Assembly: GCA_024234955.1 (NCBI GenBank)
Contig: JACKNK010000002.1
Coordinates: 310,001-374,000, forward strand
DNA: 64,000 nucleotides
Direction: 5' to 3'
Source of the DNA: Gammaproteobacteria bacterium
Lineage (GTDB): Bacteria; Pseudomonadota; Gammaproteobacteria; JACKNK01
Made by a program: the position numbers and the translations under genes. Within the stretch, counting starts at the first letter, position 1. The number at the start of each line of letters is the position of its first letter. The notes below the pieces were generated by a model that saw only the letters and a list, made by a program, of their open reading frames with translations, searched no databases and was not told the DNA's origin. This document shows, in pieces, positions 40,396 to 50,571 of the stretch.

Positions 40396-43065
40396 ATGTT
40401 CAAGCTCAAGCCTTATCAGGACGACGCCCTCGCGGCGCTGCAACGCTTCCTCGCCGCCGCCCGCACCGGCCCGGTCGCGGATGCCTTCGCGGACACCCTG
40501 GCCGCGCACGCGATGCCGGCGATCCCGTACCGGCATTACGACTTCGGCGAGATTCCCTACGTCTGCCTGCGCCTGCCGACCGGCGGCGGCAAGACGGTGC
40601 TGGGTTCGCACGCGGTGGAGGTGGCGGCGCACACCTATCTGGAACGCGATTACCCGCTGGTGCTGTGGCTGGTGCCGACCAACACCATCCGCGAACAGAC
40701 CCTGGAGGCGCTGAAGACGCCGGGGCACCCGTATCGCCAGAAGCTGGAGGCGACCTTCGGCCTGGACCGCCTGCGCGTGCTCGACATCGGCGACGTCACC
40801 CAGATCCGCCCGCAGGACCTGGGCGGCAAGGCGATCGTCGTGGTCGGCACGGTCGCGACGCTGCGCGTCGAGGACACCAGCGGGCGGCAGGTGTACGCCT
40901 ACCACGAGGACTTCGAGCCGCACTTCGCCGGCGTCGATCCGCACGATCCGCGCCTGGAGCGCGTCGCCGAGGCGGACCTGAAGGAAAACGGCCTGGGCCG
41001 CGAGGCGCTGGGGCGGATCAAGTTCTCGTTCGCCAATCTGCTCGCGCTGCACGCGCCGCTGGTGATCATGGACGAGGCCCACAACGCGCGGACTTCGCTG
41101 ACCTTCGCGACGCTCAAGCGCATCCACCCGGCCTGCATCGTTGAGTTCACGGCGACGCCGGACGTGTCCAACAGCTCCGGTTCCAACGTGCTCTACCACG
41201 TCTCGGCGGCGGAGCTGAAGGCGGCGGAGATGATCAAGCTGCCGGTGATGCTGACCGAGCATCAGGACTGGCAGGCGGCGGTGCGCGACGCGGTGCTGAC
41301 GCGCAACAAGCTCGCCATCGAGGCGCAGAAGGAAGCGGATTACATCCGCCCGATCGTGCTGTTGCAGGCCGAGGCCAGGAACGGCGCGGTGACCGTGGAG
41401 GTGCTCAAGCGCCACCTGATCGACGGCCTCAACGTGGACGAGGCGGCGATCGCGATCGCCACCGGCAACCAGCGAGAACTGACCGGCATCGACCTGACCG
41501 CGCGAGACTGCCCGATCACCCACATCATCACCATCGAGGCGCTCAAGGAGGGCTGGGACTGCCCGTTCGCCTACGTGTTCTGTTCGGTCAAGGACGTGCG
41601 TTCCAGCAAGGACGCCGAGCAGTTGCTCGGTCGCGTGCTGCGTATGCCCTACGCCCGCCGTCGTCAGGTGGAGGCGCTGAATCGCGCCTACGCGCACCTT
41701 GCCTCGCCGCATTTCTCGCAGGCCGCGCAGTTGCTGGCCGACAAGCTGATCAACATGGGCTTCGAGGCGCTGGAGGTCCCCTCGGCGCTGCAACGCGGCT
41801 GGAGCCCGGACCTGTTCGGCGACGACGACGGCGGCCTCACGCGACCCCAGCCGGAACCGCCGCTGGTGCTCGATCTGCCCGGCCTGCCGACCCTGCCGGC
41901 GGACATGCCGGTCGGCGAAGTGCGCATCGAAGCCACCGACAGCGGCACCTTCCGCCTGGAAGCGCCGGGCCTGATCGGCGTGGATACCACGAAGGAACTG
42001 CTGAAGCTGTTCAAGGGCACCGAGAAGAAGCGGGTGCAGGCCACGATCGAGCAGCACAACCTGCGCCAGCAGGCGGCGCGCGCGCCCTCGCAACGCGGCG
42101 AACGTTTCGCGCCGCTGCCGCGCCTGTGCCTGCGCGAACAGGGCGTGCTCGATCTGCTCGAACCCGAGAACTTCCTGTACGTGAACGGGGAGTTCTCCCT
42201 GCTCGATCATTCGGTGCAGTTGCCCAACTTCACCCTGATCGAGACCGAGAAGACCTTCGAGGTCGATCTGAACGGCAAGCGCATCACTTACCGCGTCGCC
42301 GAGGAGAAGGAGGCGTATGGCCTCAATCAGGTCGATGGCGGCTTCACCGAGACGACGCTGGTCAGCGAACTGGAACGCGAGGTGCGCCAGGCGGACATCA
42401 CCCCGCGCGAGATGAACCGCTGGCTGGCGCTGGTGGTCGGCGATCTGATTTACGCGCGCGGCTACACCCTGACGGCGCTGGTGCGGGCGAAATACCCGCT
42501 GGCCCGCGCGCTGCGCGAGCGCATCGCGCTGTTGCGCGCCGAGGCCGCGCAACACGGCTTCCAGACCGTGATGTTCGACCTGGACTCGCCGCTGGAGGCG
42601 AGCCTGGATCAGCGTTATGAGTTCAAGCCGGGCTTGTATCCGGCGCGCATGCCGTACTACCGGGGGCGATTCCGTTTCGCCAAACACTACTACCCGGTGA
42701 TCGAGGACCTGCGCGAGGGCGGGGAGGAGTTCGAGTGCGCCAAGGCCATCGACAGCCATCCGGGGGTGCGCCATTGGGTGCGCAATCTGGTCAAGCGCGA
42801 GGCGGCCTCGTTCGCGCTGCCACTGGCGGGCGGCTATTTCTACCCGGACTTCGTCGCCGAACTGACCGACGGGCGCCTGCTGGTGGTCGAGTACAAGGGT
42901 GAGCCGTACAAGAGCAACGACGATTCGCGGGAGAAGAATCAGGTTGGTCAGCGCTGGGCCGCAGGCAGCGGCGGGACGTGCCTGTTCCTGATGGCGGTCG
43001 CCGAGGACGACAAGGGGCGGAACGTCTACACCCAGATCGCGGATGTGATCGCCGGCACGCGATGA
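40396..43065 (+). CDS. Type III restriction enzyme Res-like helicase-nuclease
   Basis: The 889-residue product has a superfamily 2 motor: Walker A RLPTGGGKT (59-67), MDEAHNARTS (about 222), EFTATPD, EGWDCPFAYVFCSV and LLGRVLRMPYARR. A C-terminal PD-(D/E)xK nuclease follows (YFYPDFVAELTDGRLLVVEYKGEPY, about 815-845). It is the Res subunit that translocates and cuts DNA together with Mod. The gene itself is intact, so a Res without an active Mod partner would be inactive in classical type III systems. I chose the ATG at 40396, preceded by a GGAG site. Confidence 0.92.
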   Translation: MFKLKPYQDDALAALQRFLAAARTGPVADAFADTLAAHAMPAIPYRHYDFGEIPYVCLRLPTGGGKTVLGSHAVEVAAHTYLERDYPLVLWLVPTNTIREQTLEALKTPGHPYRQKLEATFGLDRLRVLDIGDVTQIRPQDLGGKAIVVVGTVATLRVEDTSGRQVYAYHEDFEPHFAGVDPHDPRLERVAEADLKENGLGREALGRIKFSFANLLALHAPLVIMDEAHNARTSLTFATLKRIHPACIVEFTATPDVSNSSGSNVLYHVSAAELKAAEMIKLPVMLTEHQDWQAAVRDAVLTRNKLAIEAQKEADYIRPIVLLQAEARNGAVTVEVLKRHLIDGLNVDEAAIAIATGNQRELTGIDLTARDCPITHIITIEALKEGWDCPFAYVFCSVKDVRSSKDAEQLLGRVLRMPYARRRQVEALNRAYAHLASPHFSQAAQLLADKLINMGFEALEVPSALQRGWSPDLFGDDDGGLTRPQPEPPLVLDLPGLPTLPADMPVGEVRIEATDSGTFRLEAPGLIGVDTTKELLKLFKGTEKKRVQATIEQHNLRQQAARAPSQRGERFAPLPRLCLREQGVLDLLEPENFLYVNGEFSLLDHSVQLPNFTLIETEKTFEVDLNGKRITYRVAEEKEAYGLNQVDGGFTETTLVSELEREVRQADITPREMNRWLALVVGDLIYARGYTLTALVRAKYPLARALRERIALLRAEAAQHGFQTVMFDLDSPLEASLDQRYEFKPGLYPARMPYYRGRFRFAKHYYPVIEDLREGGEEFECAKAIDSHPGVRHWVRNLVKREAASFALPLAGGYFYPDFVAELTDGRLLVVEYKGEPYKSNDDSREKNQVGQRWAAGSGGTCLFLMAVAEDDKGRNVYTQIADVIAGTR

Positions 43066-43072
43066 ATCTGGT

Positions 43073-43163
43073 GTAGGCCGGCATAAGCGCAGCGTTGCCG
43101 GCTTGGGGCCTCGATCGAAGGCACCAAGCCGGCTACGTCGCTGCGCGCCTTAAGCCGGCCTAC
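43073..43163. repeat. REP pair, family B, right flank of the Fic-Mod-Res island
   Basis: A 91-bp unit in the same orientation as 37298-37388, differing at three positions. It starts 7 nt after the Res stop codon. Confidence 0.9.
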
Positions 43164-43171
43164 ATCTAACC

Positions 43172-43206
43172 GTAGGATGCGGTTCGCTGCGCTCACCACA
43201 TCCTAC
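43172..43206. repeat. Shortened family C repeat, right flank of the island
   Basis: GTAGGATG is joined directly to CGGTTCGCTGCGCTCACCACATCCTAC, as if the middle of a family C unit were deleted. It follows the family B unit by 8 nt, mirroring the order on the left flank. A single arm of the GTGGGAGCGGCGTC type lies at about 43243-43263. Confidence 0.75.
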
Positions 43207-43270
43207 GACCTACGAACCGATGGCGGTCGAGAAGGGCGACAGGGGGGCGGGACGCCGCTCCCACGGTCGG

Positions 43271-44350
43271 TTAGCCGTTGCGGGCGTTGAGGTAGGCCTG
43301 TTCGGCGAGGCGCGACCATTCGACCGACTGGTCGCGGAACTTGCGGAAGGAATCGAAGATTTTCTGGTTCAGCGGGTCCTTGGCGGCGACTTCGGCCATC
43401 ACTTCGTCGGACAAGGTCTTGAGCTTGCTGAGCACGTCGTCCGGGAAGCGGCGCAGTTCGACCTTGTGTTCCGTGACCAGGGTCTCCAGCGCGGCGTTGT
43501 TGCGGGCGGTGAAGTCGGCCAGCATGTCCTGGTTGGCGACGCGGCAGGCGTTCTTGACCACCGATTGCAGATCCGGGTCGAGGGCCTCCAGGGCCTCCTT
43601 GTTGATCATGCATTCCATGGTCGAGCCGGGCTCGTGCCAGCCCGGGTAATAGTAGTACTTGGCGGCCTTGTAGAGGCCGAAGGCGAGGTCGTTGTAGGGG
43701 CCGACCCACTCGGTCGCGTCGATCGCGCCGGATTGCAGCGAGGGGAAGATTTCGCCGCCCGGCAGGCTGACCGGCGTGCCGCCGGCGCGGCTCAGGACTT
43801 CGCCGCCGAGGCCGGGGATGCGCATCTTCAGGCCTTCGAGATCGGCGACGGAGTTGATCTCCTTGTTGAACCAGCCACCCATCTGCACGCCGGTGTTGCC
43901 GGCGGCGGCGGGTACCAGCCCGAACGGGGCGTAGACCTCTTTCCACAGGTCCATGCCGCCGCCGTGATACAGCCAGGCGTTCATTTCCTGCGCGGTGAGG
44001 CCGAACGGTACGGCGGTGAAGAACTGCGCGGCTTCGGATTTGCCCTTCCAGTAATAGGCGGCGCCGTGGCCGAGTTGCGCGGTGCCGCGCGACACGGCGT
44101 CGAACACTTCGAAGGCGGGGACCAGTTCGGTTGCGCCGAACACTTTTACCTGGATACGCCCCCCGGACATCTCTTCGATCAGTTCGGCGAGATAATTGGC
44201 ACCGGTGCCGAGGCCCGGGAAATTCTTTGGCCAGGTGGTGACCATTTTCCATTTGATCTTGCGGGCGGCCTGCGCGGGGGCGGTGGCCAGGCCGGTGCCG
44301 GCGGCGACGGCACCGGCGGCGGCACCACGAATGAAGTCACGACGTTTCAT
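43271..44350 (-). CDS. TRAP transporter solute-binding protein (DctP family), Tat-exported
   Basis: The 359-residue product begins MKRRDFIRGAAAGAVAAGTG, a twin-arginine signal with cleavage about residue 30. The mature DctP-type fold has KMVTTWPKNFPGLGTGA, GGRIQVKVFGATELVPAFEV, IPGLGGEVLSRAGGTPVSL and ATEWVGPYNDLAFGLYKAAK. TRAP binding proteins deliver organic acids to a DctQM permease; the sequence resembles those for 2-oxo acids, but the ligand is not certain. No dctQ or dctM lies adjacent. I chose the ATG at 44350 to begin at the Tat motif. Confidence 0.9.
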   Translation of the reverse strand: MKRRDFIRGAAAGAVAAGTGLATAPAQAARKIKWKMVTTWPKNFPGLGTGANYLAELIEEMSGGRIQVKVFGATELVPAFEVFDAVSRGTAQLGHGAAYYWKGKSEAAQFFTAVPFGLTAQEMNAWLYHGGGMDLWKEVYAPFGLVPAAAGNTGVQMGGWFNKEINSVADLEGLKMRIPGLGGEVLSRAGGTPVSLPGGEIFPSLQSGAIDATEWVGPYNDLAFGLYKAAKYYYYPGWHEPGSTMECMINKEALEALDPDLQSVVKNACRVANQDMLADFTARNNAALETLVTEHKVELRRFPDDVLSKLKTLSDEVMAEVAAKDPLNQKIFDSFRKFRDQSVEWSRLAEQAYLNARNG

Positions 44351-44427
44351 GAATCTCTCCGGGAAGGGGGACGCGGAGAGCATATAAAAAGAATCGGATG
44401 GTGACGAATGGCTTTGTTCCGTGCCCG

Positions 44428-44500
44428 GTAGGAGCGGCTACAGCCGCGATCAGCAAGCCAGAGCAACCCAGACGCTGATCGCGGCTGAAGCCGCGCCTAC
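44428..44500. repeat. REP pair, family D (GTAGGAGCGGCTTCAGCCGCGA type)
   Basis: GTAGGAGCGGCTACAGCCGCGATCAGC faces GCTGATCGCGGCTGAAGCCGCGCCTAC. GTAG and CTAC are at the outer ends. It lies between the TRAP protein and DnaJ-like genes. Confidence 0.88.
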
Positions 44501-44513
44501 GGGGGCGCAAGCG

Positions 44514-45482
44514 TCAGCTGGCGCGAGGATCGAACGACATCGCCTCCGCCATGTGTTCGTAGATTTTCCGCTTGGTCGGGTTGTCGGCAGGCGGGGTGAC
44601 CATCTTCAGGATCACGTATTGGTCGCCCGGTGTGGTGCCCGGCAATCCTTTCGCCTTGAGGCGCAGTTTCTGCCCGGATTGGGCGCCCTCCGGCAGTTTC
44701 AGGCTCAGTTCTCCGCCCAGCGTCGGCACCGGGACCTTTTGTCCGAGCGCGGCTTCCCACGGGGTGACCGGCAGCTCGTGATAGATGTCCCGACCTTCGG
44801 CGCGGAAACGCGGGTTGGGCTTGAAGGCGATTTCCAGGTACAGGTCGCCAGCCGCGCCGCCGTTCATGCTGGGCGCACCCTGGCCGCCCAGACGAATGCG
44901 CTGGCCTTCGGTGACGCCGGCGGGAATCTTTACGTTGAGAGTGCGTTCCTGGGCGGCGACACGACCGCTGGCATCGCTGTGCGGCAGACGCAGGCTGATC
45001 TGGCGGGTGGCGCCGGTGTAGGCGTCTTCCAGGCTGACCATGACCTTGGCGTGATGGTCCTCACCCTTGCGACGGGTATTGCGCGCGCCACCGAATCCAC
45101 CCCGGAAGCCGGGCTGGGCGCCGCCGCTGAATTTCTGTCCGAACAGGCTTTCGAAGAAGTCGGAGAATCCGTCACCACCGAAGTTGCCGCCCGCGCCAGC
45201 GCCCGGCCCCCGGAATTCGAAACCGGCGTCCCAACCCGGCGGCGGACGGAAGTCCTGCCCCGCTTTCCAGTCCTTGCCGAACTGGTCGTAGGCGGTACGT
45301 TTTTCCGGGTCTTTGAGGACTTCGTAGGCCTCGCCCAATTCCTTGAAACGCGATTCGGCGTCGGCTTCCTTGCTGACGTCCGGATGGTATTTCCGCGCCA
45401 GTTTGCGATAGGCCTTCTTGATGTCGTCGGCGCTGGCGTCGCGGGCTACGCCGAGGGTCTGATAATAGTCTTTGAACTGCAT
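44514..45482 (-). CDS. DnaJ-class co-chaperone, CbpA-like
   Basis: The 322-residue Hsp70 co-chaperone has a J domain at about 4-70 with HPD (33-35, KYHPDVS). A Gly/Phe-rich linker (about 80-140) and two C-terminal substrate-binding domains follow (AKVMVSLEDAYTGATRQISL, VKIPAGVTEGQRIRLGGQG, DLYLEIAF). It lacks the zinc-finger Cys cluster of DnaJ, so it is of the CbpA/DnaJ type II class. CbpA often pairs with CbpM; no CbpM-like gene is adjacent. Confidence 0.92.
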   Translation of the reverse strand: MQFKDYYQTLGVARDASADDIKKAYRKLARKYHPDVSKEADAESRFKELGEAYEVLKDPEKRTAYDQFGKDWKAGQDFRPPPGWDAGFEFRGPGAGAGGNFGGDGFSDFFESLFGQKFSGGAQPGFRGGFGGARNTRRKGEDHHAKVMVSLEDAYTGATRQISLRLPHSDASGRVAAQERTLNVKIPAGVTEGQRIRLGGQGAPSMNGGAAGDLYLEIAFKPNPRFRAEGRDIYHELPVTPWEAALGQKVPVPTLGGELSLKLPEGAQSGQKLRLKAKGLPGTTPGDQYVILKMVTPPADNPTKRKIYEHMAEAMSFDPRAS

Positions 45483-45549
45483 GGGGCGTCTCGCGCAGAG
45501 GGGGTGTTTGCGCTGTATATGGTGGCGTTGGCCTTCGTTTTAAACCGCT

Positions 45550-47241
45550 TCAATGATGAAACAGACGGACCCAGAGTTCGTGCGGGTCCTGGGTCACGCC
45601 GGTGCGCACATAGCAGAGGGTTGTCGGGTCCTGCAGAGTCGCGTATTGACGTTGTTTGGTGCCGTATTCGCCGACGAACAGGATCTGGTCGCCACGATGG
45701 ATCTCGATGTCGTCCGCCGGCATGTAGATCAGGTTGCCGAGGCGATGGATGAGCAGCGTGACCATCGTGGTCTTGCGGGTCCGGTCCTGATTGTCGGCAA
45801 CCAGATCGTCCACCGTGACCAGGCCGTCTTCGCCGAGGGTTTCGCAGACGGCAGGGGCGGTCTCCGGGTCAATGGTGAGTTGCCAGAGTTGAGGGGCCTC
45901 CTCGCCCAGCATGCCGGCGAGACGGGCGACCATCTCGCGTGCCTTGGCGTCGCCGCGCAGCCGGGTTTCGCGGAAGAAGTCGATCAGCAGGGGCGCATAG
46001 ATCAGGGTGCGGATACGGCTGGCCAGGGTTACGCTGGCTTCGGCGACGAGATCGGCGTCGATCGCCTGAAACAGTGCAGCGTTGTGACGCCGGTTCTGGC
46101 GCACCACCATGAACAGATCGGGATTCAGATACCCGGCGGTCATCAGGATCGACAGGTTGTTGGTGTCGTGATCGGTGCCCGCAACGATGCCTACCGCGTG
46201 TTCCACCTGGGCTTCCTTGAGGGTGTCGGCTTCCGTGCCCCAGCCATGAACAAGCGGGGTTTCACCCGGCGGATAGCCGGTGTTCTCCGGGGTCGATTCG
46301 ATCACCACAGTATCGACGCCTTCTTCCTGCAGCCGGGCGTGCAGGGCGCGACCGAAGCGACCATATCCGCATAGCACCCACAGGCCGCGCGGCGGGTCCA
46401 GCCGTTCGGTGAGTGGGCGGGCGCCGGTCAACCAGCCATGCAGGACATACATGCAGGGGTTGTTGAGCGCCATTGCCATGCGCCCGGCGAACACTTCGAA
46501 GGGGTCGATGATGTGATTGGTATTGAATGAGGCCAGGTTGTCGGCAACATCGCGGTGTTCGGCGCGGGCGATGACCTTGAGACCCGGGTTGAGCAATTTG
46601 GTGGTGATCGCGATGTGCAGGTTGACCTGGTCGTCGTTGGTCAGCGCGACCACGCCGAGACAGTTGCGGAGTTTGAGTCCGCTCAGCACCAGATTGTCCG
46701 GCATTGCCGCGTCGCCGGCGAAACCGGGCACGTACAGCGGGAGGGCTGCCAGACGCAACGCGTTGACGCGCTCCGGGTCTTTGTCGATGACCACCGCGTG
46801 CTGATCCTGCGCCATCAGGGCTTCGACGAGCTGGGAGCCGGTGTCACCGTATCCGCAGACCAGATAGAACGGCTCCCTTATGCGCTTGACCGAGGCGGCG
46901 AACGCGCGCTCGGTCAGGGCGTTGCGCAAGGCCGGGTCCTGAAGCAGGGTGAGAATCTTGCCGATGGCATACAGCCAGGCGATGACGGTCAGATAGATGC
47001 ACAACGTTACCCACAGCCGCTGCGCCGGGGTCAGCTCATAGGGGATTTCCCCAAAGCCGATCGTGGTTGCCATATAGCTGACGAAGTAGAAGGCATGGAG
47101 AAAATCCATCTGCCACGGTTTGCCGTCGGCATCCTGCCCCGGGATCAGCACCATGCCGAGAATGGTGATTGCATAGACGCCGATCAGCACCAGCAGCGGC
47201 GCACGCATGCGCCGGAAGACCAGGAAGAAGATGTTGTTCAT
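45550..47241 (-). CDS. Potassium channel-like protein with two TrkA/RCK domains
   Basis: The 563-residue product has an N-terminal pore module: a membrane helix (about 13-34), the pore loop with filter TTIGFG (59-64) and a second helix (about 72-95). Two RCK/TrkA-N Rossmann domains follow, starting YLVCGYGDTGSQLVEAL (about 126) and WVLCGYGRFGRALHARL (about 287). A C-terminal TrkA-C-like region ends it. The filter fits a K+ channel gated by nucleotides or ions bound to RCK. A DUF6394 membrane protein is encoded just upstream in the same direction, 25 nt apart. Confidence 0.88.
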   Translation of the reverse strand: MNNIFFLVFRRMRAPLLVLIGVYAITILGMVLIPGQDADGKPWQMDFLHAFYFVSYMATTIGFGEIPYELTPAQRLWVTLCIYLTVIAWLYAIGKILTLLQDPALRNALTERAFAASVKRIREPFYLVCGYGDTGSQLVEALMAQDQHAVVIDKDPERVNALRLAALPLYVPGFAGDAAMPDNLVLSGLKLRNCLGVVALTNDDQVNLHIAITTKLLNPGLKVIARAEHRDVADNLASFNTNHIIDPFEVFAGRMAMALNNPCMYVLHGWLTGARPLTERLDPPRGLWVLCGYGRFGRALHARLQEEGVDTVVIESTPENTGYPPGETPLVHGWGTEADTLKEAQVEHAVGIVAGTDHDTNNLSILMTAGYLNPDLFMVVRQNRRHNAALFQAIDADLVAEASVTLASRIRTLIYAPLLIDFFRETRLRGDAKAREMVARLAGMLGEEAPQLWQLTIDPETAPAVCETLGEDGLVTVDDLVADNQDRTRKTTMVTLLIHRLGNLIYMPADDIEIHRGDQILFVGEYGTKQRQYATLQDPTTLCYVRTGVTQDPHELWVRLFHH

Positions 47242-47266
47242 GACCCGTGGCCCGAGACCGGGACGA

Positions 47267-47650
47267 TCAGCGATTGAAACGCACGGTGTCGATGACCAGC
47301 AGCACCACGGAGATCACGTTGGCCATCATCGCGGCACCGGCGAGTGACACGATGCTGGCGGTGATGCCCGGCGTCAGGCCGATGTTCGCGATATGCACCG
47401 CCCAGCCCCACAGCAACGCCGCGACGATCAACTGCAGATCGGCAACCAATGAGGTGGCCAGCAATACCGCACCGATCTGTGAGCGTTCGCCGAACTTGAG
47501 GACGGTGGCGATCAGGTTGACGACGATGGCAGCAAACAGCTCGTAGACCTGATGGTGGCTCGGGTCGGAGGTGTCGCCGATGAAAAACGCAAAGTTGATC
47601 GTGAAAGCAAGCACGATGAAGAACGCGAAGACCACTTTTTCCGGATGCAT
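47267..47650 (-). CDS. DUF6394-like small membrane protein
   Basis: The 127-residue product has four hydrophobic helices: VVFAFFIVLAFTINFAFFIG, ELFAAIVVNLIATVLKFG, AVLLATSLVADLQLIVAALL and ITASIVSLAGAAMMANVISV. I recognise it as the DUF6394 type. It is 25 nt upstream of the channel gene in the same operon, so a role with that channel is likely but unproven. I chose the ATG at 47650 (MHPEKVV); the open frame extends upstream without similarity. Confidence 0.8.
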   Translation of the reverse strand: MHPEKVVFAFFIVLAFTINFAFFIGDTSDPSHHQVYELFAAIVVNLIATVLKFGERSQIGAVLLATSLVADLQLIVAALLWGWAVHIANIGLTPGITASIVSLAGAAMMANVISVVLLVIDTVRFNR

Positions 47651-47776
47651 GCGGCACCTATTCTTATGTTTGAGTTCCAAGTGTCTGGATGTGACGCATC
47701 GCCTGGACGTGGAACACGCAAGCGATATGCACATCTCCTCATTCGCCGCAGCATAGCCATTCATGGAATTGCCGAC

Positions 47777-48313
47777 ATGCGCAAGCTCATCACCGCCGCC
47801 ATCGCCAGCACCCTTTTGGCCGGGTGCCAGTCCTGGTCCGAACGCATCGCTGAATACGATGAGATCTACAGCCTGAAGGCAGGCGATCACCTCGTGCTCG
47901 AGACCGAGATCCTTTATCCGGAAGGCCATGCCCGGGTGAAGATGCAGGGCTATGGGGTGCAAGGCACTCGAGGCATCAACGAGTACTACCCATACTGCGA
48001 GCTGGAAGTCACAACGGTCTCGGACGGTCAGTTCCGCCTGCATCCGGATCGCTTTGAGGTGTCGAGCTTTTCCCGGCGGATTCTGCCCTGGAATCTCACC
48101 GGTACGCCGCTGGTGGTGGCGAGCAATGATCCGGACAGTCACAGCCAGATCACCTACGTCAGCGACATCGGGTTGCGCTCGGACACGCAGCCGGAGGTGA
48201 TCAAGCTGAGTTGCCGTCACGTCGTCGAGCCCGATCAGCGGGATTTCGTGACGTTCGCGCAGATGCAGGAGGCGACCCAGGGCGTGTTGCGTTTCGAACG
48301 GGAACCGCGATGA
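47777..48313 (+). CDS. Putative lipoprotein, 178 residues
   Basis: The N-terminus MRKLITAAIASTLLAGC is a lipoprotein signal with Cys17 as the lipidated residue. The mature part looks beta-rich (DHLVLETEILYPEGHARVKM, CELEVTTVSDGQFRLHPDRF) and has two more Cys. I recognise no family. Divergent from DUF6394 and upstream of bipA. I chose the ATG at 47777 because it begins the signal peptide. Confidence 0.78.
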   Translation: MRKLITAAIASTLLAGCQSWSERIAEYDEIYSLKAGDHLVLETEILYPEGHARVKMQGYGVQGTRGINEYYPYCELEVTTVSDGQFRLHPDRFEVSSFSRRILPWNLTGTPLVVASNDPDSHSQITYVSDIGLRSDTQPEVIKLSCRHVVEPDQRDFVTFAQMQEATQGVLRFEREPR

Positions 48314-48365
48314 CCGCCGTCCAGGTGCTCGCATAAGTAAATCTGCATATAAGGGACTGGATACG

Positions 48366-48371
48366 TATAAT
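48366..48371 (+). promoter_or_regulatory. Probable -10 box of the bipA promoter
   Basis: A perfect TATAAT lies 51-56 nt upstream of the bipA start. A matching -35 at 17-bp spacing is poor (CTGCAT, 48343-48348). The assignment rests on the -10 box alone. Confidence 0.4.
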
Positions 48372-48421
48372 GCGCGCCCTTTGCTCCGATCCCGGGGCAT
48401 CCGCACTTACGGCGCGCCGCC

Positions 48422-50239
<1,818 letters not shown>

Positions 50240-50261
50240 TCGACAAATGCCGCAACCAAGG

Positions 50262-50294
50262 AAGCCTGGTGGAGCGATTCACCGGGCTTTATTG
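50262..50294 (+). terminator. Terminator of typA
   Basis: AAGCCTGGTG pairs with CACCGGGCTT (10 bp, one G-U pair) over an 8-nt loop, followed by TTATT. The T run is short. Confidence 0.75.
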
Positions 50295-50571
50295 TGGATC
50301 TGATCAACAGAGGCCGGTTTCGGTATTTATTTTCTATGCTAGAAATGCTGTTCGATATTTACAATTAACTTGGTGTTGAATAGTGTGATTTGTTGTTATA
50401 TATGATTTTCTGCCCTGCAATTTTCTTGTCATTAAGAAGGTGCGAAAAACGGAATATCGGTGGAGATTCGGGCGGTGTTTGGTGTCACGGATGAAGCATT
50501 GCTGGAGTGGATATGTCGGGAATTCGTGTGACAGCGGGTGCTGCTTATGGCGCTTCAGTTAAGGTGATCAG
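50295..50571. other. AT-rich intergenic region upstream of the DUF11 protein gene
   Basis: About 280 bases with no convincing gene. The first half is strongly AT-rich (for example 50320-50440), unlike the flanks. It probably contains the promoter of the large surface-protein gene. I found no clear riboswitch or operator. A ribosome site (AAGGTGAT) lies just before the ATG at 50572. Confidence 0.5.

Noticed and set aside
40312..42774. 820-codon minus-strand frame opposite Res
   Set aside because: Antisense shadow of a high-GC gene; the plus strand carries all helicase and nuclease motifs.
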